This document shows, piece by piece, positions 12,272-27,200 of a stretch of 64,000 bases of DNA (the stretch's first letter is position 1; each line of letters begins with the position of its first letter). Origin of the DNA: Gyrodactylus bullatarudis (Eukaryota; Platyhelminthes; Monogenea; Gyrodactylidea; Gyrodactylidae); the NCBI GenBank assembly GCA_012064415.1, contig SSNU01000038.1:99630-163629 (forward strand), written 5' to 3'. Both the position numbers and the translations under genes were made by a program. The notes beneath the pieces are model-generated. The model searched no databases and was not told the origin of the DNA. It saw only the letters and a list, made by a program, of their open reading frames with translations.

Positions 12272-15200
12272 ATGTCAAAAGATAAAGGCCATCGTAAGTG
12301 GCTCATGTGCTCCGCATGCAAAACAAATGAATGTATTTAGCATTTTTGAATACTATATACTCTTCACCTTTTATTTTACTTTAATCTAATTAGAATAAAT
12401 CCATTTCAGTTACTGAACCCCTTTACTGTGAAACTCAAGATCTACATAGAGTTCAAAACAATCCATCTTCTGCTTCGCCAATAAAAAAGGTTAGTCAGTC
12501 TTTTGAATTTTGCTTAATACGTTTTAAATTTTTCTTTTAGCTCCTCGATATTATGGATGAAGATTTGGTCAAGTTGACTGAAACGATGAAGCATCGTGGA
12601 CGTACAGGAACAAATCCCCTGTTCAAGGAGACAGGTTCTGAATACAACATGCCAAAATTTCCTATCGAAAAGAAGGAAATGGAGGAAAATATCCAAAAAT
12701 ATACACAGGAGCCTTATTATGTAAGCTTTGAGACTCGCGGAGATAATGTCTGTTCTCCTAAAGATGATGATGAAGATCAGGAAAATTCTAAGTTTTGGCT
12801 TGAACTAATGAAAGACGACGAAATGGATGTGAAACTTGACAAGAAAAAATGTCTCGAAGAATTAAAAGCAAGGTATCATGAATTAAAACCAGGCTACCCT
12901 TTCGATCCTAATAACAAGTCACCAGATATTCCCAAGTTAGAGAAGAAATCTTACATGCCACTCGATTTGACAGACTTGACCTCAGTTGACTTTCAACGTG
13001 TGCAGATAAGTGAAATCGATAGTCTTGGCGTGAGTTGTTATGCATTTGATTATTTCGAAAACATAGTAAAATTTTAATCCGAATCATACTCACAATAATC
13101 AGACATTTATCTAAAGGTCTTATCGTAAAAGTGAGCTCTCTTAACTAGGTTAATTGTAGCCTACAATCTATAGGTAGGCGAGAAAATAAACGACTCAAAT
13201 ACTCTTACTTTATCTACTAGTGCCTATCTATCGTCATGATAAAGATGTTTAAGTAGATGGGTCAAACAATGTTTCTCGTAAATCATTCATCATTCTAATA
13301 TGAATCAAAACAATATTCCTAGTAAAATGATTGATAATTCTATTCATTGCATAAAAATGTTCATTTTACACCTTAACGTAGCTATTTTAACTAGAATTCA
13401 TGAAAAATACTCAAATCCTATTGGTACTTGGGTTTAACGAATATTATTGGTCTAAAATATTTCATTATTCATATTGTCAGCCCCTCCTATCGTTTCGACC
13501 GTTTTAAATCAAAGGCATAGATATTGCTAGAACTAGCGAAAACTTTGTCAAGGAAATTGAATATGATAGTAATTTTTGTCCGAAAGTAAAATCTTAACCT
13601 GTGTCACGAATATTACAAGATTTATCCCTCAAAGTTGAAAAAAAAGAAATTTGGAGCATTTTCCAACAAATCTCCATAAATCAATGTTTTCTTCAAAATT
13701 TTATGTGTAAAAATCAAAAATTCATAATCAATATTTAGTGAAGCCTAATGAAATTTCGGCCAAGTATTTATATTTTCCTTCCAAAAGCCGAAGAAACATT
13801 TCATTGACAAAATTATCTTTAATTAATCGATACTAGACTGCCCGCTGTCTCTACATGAAAAATTTTCTTCTTGATTGAATTAAGTTTGGATCATAACTGG
13901 ATTTGTTTCCTTAATATGATTTTAAGTGGATTTTCGGACTTGTTTGAAAATTAACGTGAATATTTCAATCATACAAGTTCTCCTTGAAAGTCAATGAAAT
14001 TTCGATAATTCAAAATCCCTCGAAAATTTAATGATGGTATTTCCTAATTCTGATCTTCCCTTTCATCTTCAAATCAAGGAAAATTTTCTGCTTTAAGTTC
14101 AAAAATTAGGCGTCAAATTGAAAGTTATATATATTTTCCATTAAAAATAATTTTCTTCTTCTAATGGTAAAAGCAGGTAACATGATCTGGATTCCCGAGA
14201 ATCTTGGGCATATTCAAATTCTTGATGAAAAAGCTAAGATCATAGGTCCCTAATTTTATATCAACCAACTTTTTATCATGTACAAAACTCTACGCTCATC
14301 TCAATAATTTAAAATAGAATATTTTTATCGAATCAAAAAGAAGAGCGAAAAATCTATTGTAATGTTGCCTTTTTAAATTTTGAGAACTTTATTTTGAAGC
14401 TTGATATTGACTGAGGTTATAGCTTATAGTCATTATTAAGGAAATACAAAATATTAAGAAGCCTAAGCTCTAAGCCTAGGCCTAATATTTTGTCTTTACC
14501 TGCCAAACATAAAATACAACAATACAGTAAGAGTCGGAATTTGACTGATCTGGCCATAATAATAGTTTTTGCTCGTTCATGATGTTCATTATAATTTATT
14601 TTTTTAGGTTCCAATGCATGAGTTAGTCGAGACAAGTGAAGCTATTGTTAAATCTCTTTTGATACGTCAAAAGTACATGCATATAAGTCATCAAAACTTT
14701 TGCACAACCACTGCCCGGTATCTAGAAATTTTACGATCAGGTGAAGACTTTGAAAAGTTTCTTGAAAATGAAAAGATCTTTTTCAAATCCCATTCACCAG
14801 ACATGAGTGAGTTATTCGATTAACATGAACATTAGGGTAATACAAATTTTTACAACTTTTCTGGCTATTTGCTCATTCGATAGAGAATTAAATTATGAGA
14901 AAAAAATCCTATTGAATTACCTATTTTAAATTTTGTTCTGATATACAAAATCTTATTTGAAGAATACAATTTTTAAACCCGCGCCAACAAATTTTGAATG
15001 AATTAATTAATAAAATTTACGTTTTTGAGCAATTTGTATGACTTTTCGGATGGGAATTATTCTGATAGTTATTTAAAAATCCTTCGCTACATATCCTCAT
15101 TATTTTCTGAAAATTTTAATGCGTATTAAAGAATTTCGGGAAAATGAGATTTATGGTTATCAGAACAATAAAATTTAATTTATGAAAATATTATTTTCTG

Positions 15201-18200
15201 TGTATTAGAGTCCAATTTAGCAAATAGCCCAGAAAGTTGTTCGGAAAAAAAATATTTTGTATTAACCTAATGTACATTGTACAATGATCTTTTATTAAAA
15301 CTAACTCTGTATGCCATCATTAGAGCTTCCAATTATTATTAATAATAATAATTTATTATATATGAAATAAACCCTTATTCGATTTGATCTAGAAAATAAG
15401 GATGATTTTGAAAAAAATTAGCTACAAAACTTCCATTGACCATTATGTTAATTTCCAAGTTATAGAGTTGGCAAAAAAGTGTTTTTAGGAATCACCCCAT
15501 TTTTGTGTGAAAGTGGAATTTCGATCATGGATCATCAAAATTAAAATCTCAAAGTTTAAAAAAATCTAAATTCGACGCCTGCTCGAATTTTCTTCTCTTC
15601 AATTGTTTGACGAGTGCGCCTTAGATTTTGAACTAGGTTTCTTCAAAGTTTAGATTTTTAGTGACGGTATTTCAATAAAGAATGAAAAAAATCAAATTTA
15701 CTTTTTAGAATTTTAAATGGCTATTTAAATTGCTTCCATGTTCATTAATTAAATATCTATTGGGAATTTAAATAAAATTATGCTGGCCTCCATATATGAA
15801 CTAACAAATTTATTATTTTATCGATGTATGAGAAAACGGTTGTCTATCAGACAATGTAAAGCTAATTTATCCGGCTTTCTTGTCTAATTCTGATCTATTG
15901 GTCACACTCCTACTTTCAAATCAATTAATATTTTGAGTTCAAAGTGAGAAAAAAGGGATTTTGCTGCCAAATCGAAATTTGAAAAATAATCACATTTTTC
16001 ATGAAAATTGTTTTTTTAGTAAAAATCATAGATTCCCAACTTCATTTCAACCAACTTTAGTTTTGAGTAGTTCTGAAACCCTCAAGTTAATGATGCAGAG
16101 ATGTCAATTTCTTAGATTAGCTTGTAGAGAAAAATAATACAATGATGGTTATCCAGCCGAAATATTTTTGAAAATTGAGAAGATGGTTGAATATTTTTAA
16201 AACTCATGATCTTGATTTCAGATCTCAGTTGCTGTCAAATTAGTTTAATCAAGCTGTATCAAAAACTAGTTGACATGAAAATCAGAATTATTCACTACTA
16301 AGGCTTAGTTTTCGATATACGAAGGCAAAAGCTTAAAACATTTTTGAATCGACTTCGCCAAATTCGAATAAAATACAAATCAGTACCTAGAAATTGTTCT
16401 TTGAAAAAATAGTCACATGGATAAACTTGAACGGCTGTCAAAAACAGATTTTACAAGATTTTAACCATAATTGCAAAGTAAATATGATTCAACACAGGGA
16501 GGACTAACCATGATTGCATTTATTAAATTTCAACATAGGAAAAGGCGACCACAGACGCAATATTTAAAATTTTTCATTACAAAAATGAACCAAAAAGTGA
16601 AATAAATTTCAAGATTCCTCAAATCAAATAAATAAAAAAGTAACCAAAATTGAATTTTGGCTTACCACTGTAACCATATATGCAAACAAGAATTTCCGAG
16701 TCACAAGTACTCCGTTTTTTTATTTAACAACTTATTGGCTTATTTCATATTGGGACCTAATAAAATACTTTTGTCCCTGTCTTTCCGAAGAAAGATATTT
16801 TCTTTTTTTTTCAAAGTTTCAATACAAATGGGGTGAAAAATAAGCCAAGATTTCGATCTTGGGTTAAAAAGATTTTTTTGGTAGAAATTCAGGAATACAT
16901 ACTCCAAAATATTTCTTTCTTCTTAACATTTGGGATGAAAATTTTGTTTCAAATATCTTTCAATCTAAATTATAGCTACTTAAAACCAAATCTAAATAAT
17001 TTTTCACGATGTTTTACATGCCCTATATATTATATTTTTGATTAATTTAGTGCAATAGTCATTTTATAATTTAATGCTGTAATTATTTGAAATAATTTAT
17101 TTCCATGGAAGCTCTAATGATTTTACTTGAACAAAATAATCTACAGATAAATGAAAACATTATTGAAATGACAATTTTCACCTTTTAAAAGCGCATAAAG
17201 GTAAATCAAATAAATATATTCTTATTGCCATGTTATTATAATTCAACACAAGAAGAGGTTTTTGCAAAATTATCATGTTTTCTCAATACAATGTAAACTA
17301 AGAAGCTTTCAAGAGCTTGAAAAAAGATTATGGAAAAACATGTTTAAACTTGATTGATTTATTATCAATGAGAATTTTAGAATTCAGATAAGAAACCAAT
17401 TTAGTATCAAAATATAAATGAGACAAAAATTTTGAGAATGGGAAGTCTATTCTTATTGGCTGTTGTATTTGATCAATATTATTGGCTAACCAGTTTAGCA
17501 AAATCAAGAATGAACACAGAGGATAACTCTCGTTGTCATGTGTTAAATTGACTGTATTATCATTCGATGACTAGAGTACAAAAAAGTAGAAATGTTCTTA
17601 GAAAAAAAGTAGCAAGAAAATAGCAAAAGACGGAAAATTCAATGATAAATTGATTATAAAAGTCTTTTTTCTTTTTCCAAAAGTATCGGATTCGAAAGAA
17701 TGCCTTTTGCACACAATTAGATATTAATGAGGGATATTTTATGTGCTCTAGTAATCACTTTTTACTCCAAAAATTGCACACAAACTATGATAGTTTTGCG
17801 AAACCCATTTTGTGTGTACACAATTATTACATATAGTTAAGTTTTGGATGCATGGGATGAATGAGGTTAAACTACAGTAACTTAATTTTGTTGGCATTTT
17901 GAAGCGTTGGCATGTGAACCCAATTCTGTTTGAATGTTTTTAGTGTATTCCCAAAAAAATTTCTTATTTCAAGACCTGTCACCATTGAATTAATTGTATG
18001 AATCTATACACACATGTATGTTTCTTAGAAAAAAAGTTTTTTTGACCATCGGTTTTCCGAACATTGACTTTACACAGCTTCCTCTGAAGAAATATTTTCA
18101 GGAAATTTAAAGTATAAGGTTTGGAAGACCAATAACTAAGAATTTTTAACCAAATTAGAAATCAAAATCTTGATTGAATGAGATTTTGCTTCCAGAAAGT

Positions 18201-21200
18201 ACTCAAATACATTCGGATTACATTCGGATATAATGGTTGCAAAAAAATGTGTTCACTTATTTTATCGAAATTTGCCAAGTCAATTTTCAAGATGAATTTT
18301 TGAAACATAAATGGTTCGAAAGATAATTAAATTCTCTATCAATTGAATCATGAATGAACTTTCTCATGACCACAGTTAGACATTTACAAGCAAAAAAAAT
18401 ATATTTTTCATTGATATTGAAACGAAGAAACATTCTGTTCACTTTCTATTAGTGAGTTCTACGACGATTCCATACTGCTTCCCATTTCCAAAACTTTTGA
18501 GCTTAAAGACTGATCATCATCTCTGAAGGATTTAGGTTAGGTCTACAAGCAGCAAAATCAATTTTAAAAATACAGTATTTCATTCCTATTTCAACTTATA
18601 ACAAGTCACATAGTCTTGTCAAAAGTGTTACTTTTTCCGTTAATTTCATTTTTAAATAAAGAAATAGCACTATTTAAAACCTTCTGATACATTTCTGAGT
18701 TGATCTTTTCTTTCTCTAATTGATAAAGACAAGGTTCCACTTGAATATTACTCCTCGTTCAATAACAGGATATCAATATGGAGCTCTTTTGAGTCTTATT
18801 TTGCGAACGCTCCCATTTGGAAACCAATGATATCTTAAACCATCAGATAAATCCAAATTAAATTTATTTCCGTCCTCATGTTTCCTCAGGCTACATGTGT
18901 TCGTGAATAAGTCGACTCGTATAATTTAATCCCTCTGACAAACTTTGTGACAATAGAAACCATTCCACCAAGACATTTTTAATTTATTTTTGAAATAACT
19001 TTAAAAAGTTCTCAAACCTTCACTCAAATCTAGGTTCAATTTTATTTGCCAGCATTTCATACCCTATTGGACCACTAATCTTTGAATTTGCCCTATCTCG
19101 AAATTAGATATTTGTGCTTATTTCCAGGCTTGACAAAAATTTTTTTCTCAAGATTTTCTTCTTTACACACCTTTAATCGTTGACGCATATATATTTCATT
19201 AATTTTCCCATTTTTGAAATTGTATTCAGAGTTAAATAGATAAACTTCCATTGTAAAAACTCGATCAAAAAGTGGACGGAATGTTTCTTCGTTTTCAATA
19301 TCAATGAAGAATAGTATTCTGTGTGTAAAAAAATAACTTTAGTCGTAAAAAATTTACTGATGAATTAACTGGTAGAGAATTATATTATCTATCGAATCAT
19401 GTATGTTTCAAAAATTCATCATAAAAAATAACTTGGAAAATTTAGATTTTATAAGTAAACGTAATGTTTTTGCAACCAGTATGAATCTGCTAAATATTAG
19501 AATTGTGATTTTCGAAATTTTTAATCAATAAGAAAGAGACCTCTTGTAATACTTGAGAGCTTTTTTTTCTGGATTATTTTCTCTCTCAAGCAAATTCCAT
19601 TTTCTTTTGCATTGTTGAAATATTACTGATCCCTTGCAATGAAAGTGTGGGGTTTATTCTCACAGATCTCCAATTTTTTAGATTTCAAAATCATTTCTTT
19701 CTTTCATTCTCTAGAGATTCCGGCCTCTTATTCAATGATGAAAAAAATAATTGAATAAATTCGCGTTTTAATTTTATTGTATAGTGATAATCAATAATAA
19801 GTATACACCTATAGAACCTGTCCTCTTATATTAATTTTAAATGATCTTGAGACTTGGGATGTTGACTTCTAAAGAATGAAAAATTCTTTATTAAAATGCG
19901 TATTNNNNNNNNNNNNNNNNNNNNNNNNNNNNNNNNNNNNNNNNNNNNNNNNNNNNNNNNNNNNNNNNNNNNNNNNNNNNNNNNNNNNNNNNNNNNNNNN
20001 NNNNNNNNNNNNNNNNNNNNNNNNNNNNNNNNNNNNNNNNNNNNNNNNNNNNNNNNNNNNNNNNNNNNNNNNNNNNNNNNNNNNNNNNNNNNNNNNNNNN
20101 NNNNNNNNNNNNNNNNNNNNNNNNNNNNNNNNNNNNNNNNNNNNNNNNNNNNNNNNNNNNNNNNNNNNNNNNNNNNNNNNNNNNNNNNNNNNNNNNNNNN
20201 NNNNNNNNNNNNNNNNNNNNNNNNNNNNNNNNNNNNNNNNNNNNNNNNNNNNNNNNNNNNNNNNNNNNNNNNNNNNNNNNNNNNNNNNNNNNNNNNNNNN
20301 NNNNNNNNNNNNNNNNNNNNNNNNNNNNNNNNNNNNNNNNNNNNNNNNNNNNNNNNNNNNNNNNNNNNNNNNNNNNNNNNNNNNNNNNNNNNNNNNNNNN
20401 NNNNNNNNNNNNNNNNNNNNNNNNNNNNNNNNNNNNNNNNNNNNNNNNNNNNNNNNNNNNNNNNNNNNNNNNNNNNNNNNNNNNNNNNNNNNNNNNNNNN
20501 NNNNNNNNNNNNNNNNNNNNNNNNNNNNNNNNNNNNNNNNNNNNNNNNNNNNNNNNNNNNNNNNNNNNNNNNNNNNNNNNNNNNNNNNNNNNNNNNNNNN
20601 NNNNNNNNNNNNNNNNNNNNNNNNNNNNNNNNNNNNNNNNNNNNNNNNNNNNNNNNNNNNNNNNNNNNNNNNNNNNNNNNNNNNNNNNNNNNNNNNNNNN
20701 NNNNNNNNNNNNNNNNNNNNNNNNNNNNNNNNNNNNNNNNNNNNNNNNNNNNNNNNNNNNNNNNNNNNNNNNNNNNNNNNNNNNNNNNNNNNNNNNNNNN
20801 NNNNNNNNNNNNNNNNNNNNNNNNNNNNNNNNNNNNNNNAATTCTGTTAGAATTTACTACGAATTGATCTATATGAATATGTAGATAATTTAGCACTCTT
20901 TCGAATGACATATCCCACGTCTCAAGATCATTTAAAATTAAAACAAGAAGACAGGTTCTATAGGTGTATACTTATTCTTGACTACCACTATATATATGAA
21001 AGTCAAATATCTAGATTTTCCATTTGTATAGAGTCTATACTATAGACGTTATGTCTTTTCATCAAAGCCCAACTTTAACTGAAATCAGTAATCAACTTCA
21101 ATATATACGCCTAAATGATAATTTTTATGTCTTGTTAACCTGTTCCAGAACACAATCACATAATTTTATTTTTCAAACTGCCCCCTGGAAATGTTGTCTT

Positions 21201-24200
21201 GACACCAGAGAAAGGATTCACAACATTTCATTGATCATAACCAAGTGAATTAATGAAATTCTCTTTTATATTTTGATTTTAGATCATCCAATAAATCCAC
21301 CTGGTTGGGGTGAAAATCCGTTTCCGTTGGAGAATTTGCCCAAGACAATGGATAATATCGAGTTAAAAATAATCAAAGGAATTATAAATGTAAGTCAATA
21401 TGAATTTGTCTCATTTAATCTAAGAAAAATTTGTGATAATGCAAAACAAAAATCTAAAATGAAAAATTCCCTTCCGCTAATGGGAGTTTTAATAATACAG
21501 ATGCGTATGTACAGACCCCCAAATTATTATTCCTATCAACTAAGGATGGACAAATATTTGGTAAAAACAAAAGTTTCAGAACTCTAAAATAATTTTTTAA
21601 GACCTTAACCCTATCGAGACGATAAGAAAACCAATCTAGAAAAAGACTCAAAATTGATATTGGACCATTCTAAATGAGATTCTAATGGAAATTTTATTCA
21701 ATAAGGATTCATATGACCCCATCTAAGAAAGTCGATTTTCTATTAAATTTCCCATCTACTAATAAGTAGATGAAAACCAAATTTTACTAATCTTGGTTAT
21801 TTTATCCAAATTTAGATATCTCTTTGAGACTTTTTGGTATTTTTCGGATTTGTTTAGCGTGAATTATAGAATAGATTATGTGATATTGTTTAGACCTGCG
21901 TAAGAACTGAGAATTTTCTACTTTAAATGATCGCCCTATATTGGGCGAACCTCACGAAAGGGTTAAGATGATATTTCTCAACGTTAGATTAATTAAGTCC
22001 TATCGAAATTTTACAGATAATAAAGCTAATTGATGAAGTGGGGAATCTAATTTCTTACAAAAGTCTAGGTTTTTTCATCAAAAATTTGAATATGTAAAAG
22101 ATTTCTTGGAATCCTACTCATGTTGTCCACTTTTACAATCTGGAGAAAAAATTCTGAAAAAATTATTATTTTCATGAAAAATGTGGTTATTCTTCAAATT
22201 TCGATTTGGCGGCAAAATCCCTTTTTTCTCACTTTGAACTAAAAGTTTTTTTTGATTTGAAAGTTGGAGGTTGATCAAAAGAGTTTTTTTTTCACGATCA
22301 GGATTAGATAAGAAAATCAATTCAACTGAATCTGATCTGATGAATAACCTAATTATCGTTTGAGAGCTGAATTTCGATAACTCAAAAACTACTATAGATA
22401 ATAACTAGTGCCTCGAAAAGTCTATTTTTCCTAAGGATCCGAGAATTACTAAAATGTTAAAAAAATTTATTTTAGCGTTCTGAAACGTGAGCCCCTAATA
22501 ATAACTTATTATCTATATCACAGGGGGGGGTCATAATATGTTGTTCTAGACAGCTTTTTAAAATTTCGAAAAATTTTATCAGAAAGTCTATTAGTCTTAA
22601 AAACATGATAAAATTTCCACAAAAACTCAGAAAATCGAGCAGTTATTCTATAAAGCGCCAGTTAAGAAATTTGAACTGACTCCACTGCTAAACATATCAT
22701 ATCGATTGAGACAAAATTGAAATTTTAACCCAATCGCGAAAAGATTAATAGGATAACGTTTTCGTATTTTCCAATTATCTTAGAAATTATAGGTTATTTT
22801 TCGTATTTGAGAGCAGATTCGGAATCCCATTCATCTTTTGAATTCTTTATGACCACCTGTGTAATTATAGATTATAATCCATTGTATATTTCTTAAAGGA
22901 TCAATAGTGAAAAATGATAAAACTTTTAACTTGACTTTATTTGATTAAAAGTTGTAACTTATGATTATTCTTTTATAATTTTTAAAAAGATGTCGCTGAT
23001 GATCCTTTAAGAAATGTACATTTGAGATTTAAAGAAATTTTCTTGCAGATTTCTATATTATTAGTTTAAGCGAATTTCTATGAATAATTATGATCAAGCC
23101 TTTTTTCGGAGGTTTCTTTAAATAATTTTTTCATAATCTTTTTACTCTATTATTTTTTCAAGCTTAAATAAATAATCATCAAATTTGAGATTAAAAGAGA
23201 TCAAAAACTGTCTTGTTATCGAGGAATTTGAATAAGTTATATTATCTTGCTATTCCTTCAAATATATTTGGTCTGTAGTTAAGACGATTTACATCTGTTT
23301 TTTTCGTGAGAAGAAAAAGATAGTGACCCTCACTTTGATAAGAATCTTCAAATCTGGCGTGTGATCCATACCTTGTAAAAAGGTTATTGGTTCAGACTTT
23401 TAAAATTAAAATCAGCTTATACCTCTTAACAGGCGAGAGTAATCTATTGTCAATTCACATTTGTTTTACTTAAAACCTTATATAGAATTGAGGGTTCTAT
23501 GAGGAAGATAAATTCCATTTTCTCTAGCTAGTCATTTGTTCAATAAAAATCCTCGGTATGTCTTTCTTATCGATACAAATGTTGTGGTTAATCAGGTTTT
23601 TAAAGCAATACTACACAGAACGGTTTTAAACGTTTCTATTTTCCATTCAGGTAAAAGTAAGAAATATCATTTATTCTTTTATTATGTCATTCATCAAAAA
23701 ATTTGTATTGAAAGTTTGGATATTGACAAAATCGTAGTAGAACTATTTTTCGAGATACTTGCAAAACGATCAGAATGCACCTTGCTAAAGAAATACGTTT
23801 TTCAGACACTCTAGGATACTTTTCCCATTTTAGGGAATATGGAAATCATCAAACTACTTTATAAATTTCACATGCAGGTTAGAATATATATTTAAAGTAA
23901 AAGTTCGTATAGTCGTTTAAAAGATTATTGCATTAGAGGTTTATGTAAGTGGTTGTAAATCTCTAGTATAGTTAATCTTTACATGAAATTATTACAGTAG
24001 TGACAAATGGTTTCATTCGATTTGATCTTAATTTCCCTTCGAATTAAACTTTTTTACTAAAAGCCCCTAACAGAACAAAATAGTTGTATAAACTAAGAAT
24101 TTTACTGATCTCAATAAGAAATGAAGATAACTGTTTAATTTTATTTTGCAATAATAAAGACAAAATCTAATAGAAAGCTTAAAAATCACACAGTTAATAC

Positions 24201-27200
24201 GAGATTAAAAGTGATTGCTATTCTAAAGCTCTTATTTAAAGGAGTATTTATAAGTTTTGAGGTCTTATTGGCCCGATTTCTGTTATTATTTTTAGTTGCC
24301 TTGGTAATCAGGTAACAACAAAAAAACCGGTCAAGAAAAGAGGCTAATAAACAATCAACTGAAAAGATGGGCGCATATAATATATTGAAAAAGGCTATCT
24401 CTTGGCCAGTCTGAAAAACTTCAGTAGTCTCTAAAATTTCTCATGAGTTTTAGAACCAAACGAAAATAATATTGTTCAAATGTAAACTACAGGTATGAAC
24501 TAATGAATAGTGTAGCATCAATATGCTCACAAAGATCAACTAGAATTATTTCGTTCCAGAGGCTTGGGTAATATGTTCCATAGGCTTGTCTTATTTGGTA
24601 ATGGATTAGCAAATGTCGCTGAATGTTACAGATTACTAGAAGTAATCCGATTTGATTGTAGTAGAAAAATTCATTGAAAATCGTTGGCGCTAATTCAAAA
24701 AACGGCATTTTCAATTGCGATTTGGGGTATCCAAGCAAAATATAATAAACTTTTTTTTCAAAGAAACTTTCATCGAGAAGCTACTGATCACCATTAGGTC
24801 ATCTCTTGAGATAAATTTTCAGTTTCATTGCATTTTTTCTTAATTAAAAAAATATGTTCAAATATATTCGATATATATCAAACTTGTATCCTGGTAAATT
24901 ATTATCACAAGGGAGTGAGAGATATAATTCTTACTTTTTAAATCCAACGCTATCGATTTAAGATTCTAGAGATTAAGATTATCAGAAATTTTAAATCTTT
25001 ACTCTAAAATTCTATTTATAGAAAAATTAAACATTTTGACGTTGAATGTTTTAGATACCAAATGAGAGGCTGAGTAATAATCATTATTCGGATAGTAAAG
25101 ATTATTAAGAAATTACTGTGTTTATTGCTCTGAATAGAGTAGAGTGAGTTGGGTAGATAACTCTGTTCGATTCAATTTTCCCTGTATTTATATTTTCTCA
25201 TGTTTCATTGACTAATTACATTCGAGTATTTTTTCAACCAATAAGACAGAAGCAGTATTTCTGATGGGAGTTTTTCGATATTATTGATCAAGATATGTAC
25301 TGAGTTTATATAATCTTCTATTTTGTTTTCAGTTCTAGAACTTTTAACATATCGAAGTAGTTATACCAATGACGAATTATTCTCTAAATTGTCTAATTGA
25401 CTTTAATTTAATTATTATAATAAATAATTACTGAATGATCAATAACTAATATTAACTCGGTATTAATTTTGAGTTTTTCCCAAAAGTTCCACATACTTTC
25501 AAGAAATCATGAATTACATATTACAAGAAATAGAAAATCAATATTATTTGCCAGGGTCGTCATTAGAAAAAGAAAATAATTACTCTTGATACCTTGATGA
25601 AATGATGAAAATATGAGGTTTTAGTAAAAATCATGAATCCCCAAATTCATCGAGAATAGCTGTACTTCTTAAAAAATTCTTTACAAGGGTCTTTCGAGTC
25701 TAGAGTTTTGCCTTTCTATAGAGAAAAACAAAATTGACATAATCTTTTTCAGAATTTAACTCTAAACCGGAATGTATAACCTTAGACTTACAACATTGTA
25801 AGAGGGTTCCAGCATTCTGTCTATCCATTTTGGTTAGGTTAGAATATTAGAATGATATTTGTCAATATCGATTTTTTGATTAGTTTTCGGTCCATATATA
25901 TTATCTTGTAGTTTTTAGCTGATTCTATATCGAATGGTGTAACTCTACGTATTTAGTTGGAATAACAGAGATATTTTCTATTTTTTTATTAATTATGCTA
26001 GAATAACAATCAAAAGAGGAGAAAATTCTCTTTTTAGTGGTATATTATTACGATCAAGAAAAATAAAAATGTCGGATTTGTAAGACCGTGTAATATTCGA
26101 GAAGAAAACCGATACTCTCTTTATGATGAATATTCTCGAAAGTTGATCAGATTAGAATGAACAAAGAATGGATTTAGATCTGAAAACTTCCATTGGTTTA
26201 TCCCATGTCAATATAACCAGGTATTGATCTTTTAAACAGACGTACGTCCAAAACTATTCATTAAAATCTACAATGTACAAAGTTGCTTGATGTCTACTAG
26301 CTTACTTATTAAAGCGTCCAACTATCAATCTACTTTTTTGTCAATTTTCCAAAACTACTTTTTTCCTCACATAAAAGAAATTTCTATAGAACTTTCCTCC
26401 ATTTCCCTAGATTATTTTGTGTTGTAGAATTTGAATATTCCCCTTTACATTGCTACTGGCTCAGCTGGAATCGTGGTTAGCCAAAGAAATCGAATTTGGC
26501 CATTGGAAACCAATTTTGATCACTTAGTTGTACTAAAATCAACAAAAAAACATGATTTGAAGAAAAAAAAATTATTTTTAAAGTAAATTGTGGAATCTAG
26601 AGTTAATGCGAAACTTCCAGTTCTCTCAATTTTTTTTGAGAATTCTCCCATCATCGAAAAATGAACGAATTTTGATTTTTACTGCTTGAAAATAAGTGAA
26701 ATATCGATAATTCAAGATTCCTTAAAAATTACGATTTTAATAAGGATTTCCTGGTCATAACCAGTTTACTCTTCTTATAGAGAACCTAAAAATTACCTTC
26801 TGATCACTCTATCACCTTAAAATATTCAACCAAAAGTTCAAAACATGGAAGTTTGGCGCTAACTCGAGATCTGAAATTTTGCTTGAATTCCAAAACTATG
26901 ATTTTAAGGGGATATTTGGGCGATTTTGAAATGAACCAAATTTAAAATTTTCAATTTAAATCCACTAATGGTCGAGTAAGCTGTCTAATGGAAAGAAAAC
27001 CTGTAAAATCCAATTGTATAAATTATGATGAAATGTCTTTTTTGTATTCAAATTTATTCCACATTTGATTTTTCTCTCTCAACTGAATATTTGAATCTAA
27101 TTATTTCAATGAGTTATTCTATCAATTACGAGTTATTTCTGTCTGAGACATTTAAATATTAAGACAAGAGACTTTAAATTTATTTAAAAAATTAAGTTAA

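Larger units (their letters stand above)
14807..21282. other. AMPD intron: repeats and an assembly gap
   Basis: A 6.5-kb intron with no credible exon. Near 16020-16060 it holds one end of the fold-back MITE family (bases reading aaaaatcatagattcccaac). A TIR-flanked element around the 935-bp gap is listed separately. A diverged relative of the same MITE occupies part of the preceding intron (13850-14290). The rest is unstructured AT-rich sequence. Confidence 0.5.

Noticed and set aside
12061..12321. 86-codon minus ORF overlapping the AMPD start
   Set aside because: Lies across the divergent promoter and AMPD first exon, ends just upstream of the EPG5 ATG, and has no domain; likely chance.
19826..20911. 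Long ORFs of about 320-360 codons on both strands
   Set aside because: Almost entirely translated N from the assembly gap.
23536..23814. 92-codon plus ORF
   Set aside because: No recognisable motif, no splice support in the AMPD frame, and AT-rich composition like other chance ORFs here.
24487..24738. 83-codon minus ORF with retroelement-like feel
   Set aside because: Part of it is a dispersed repeat also seen at 39.6 kb, but no RT or transposase motif could be identified.
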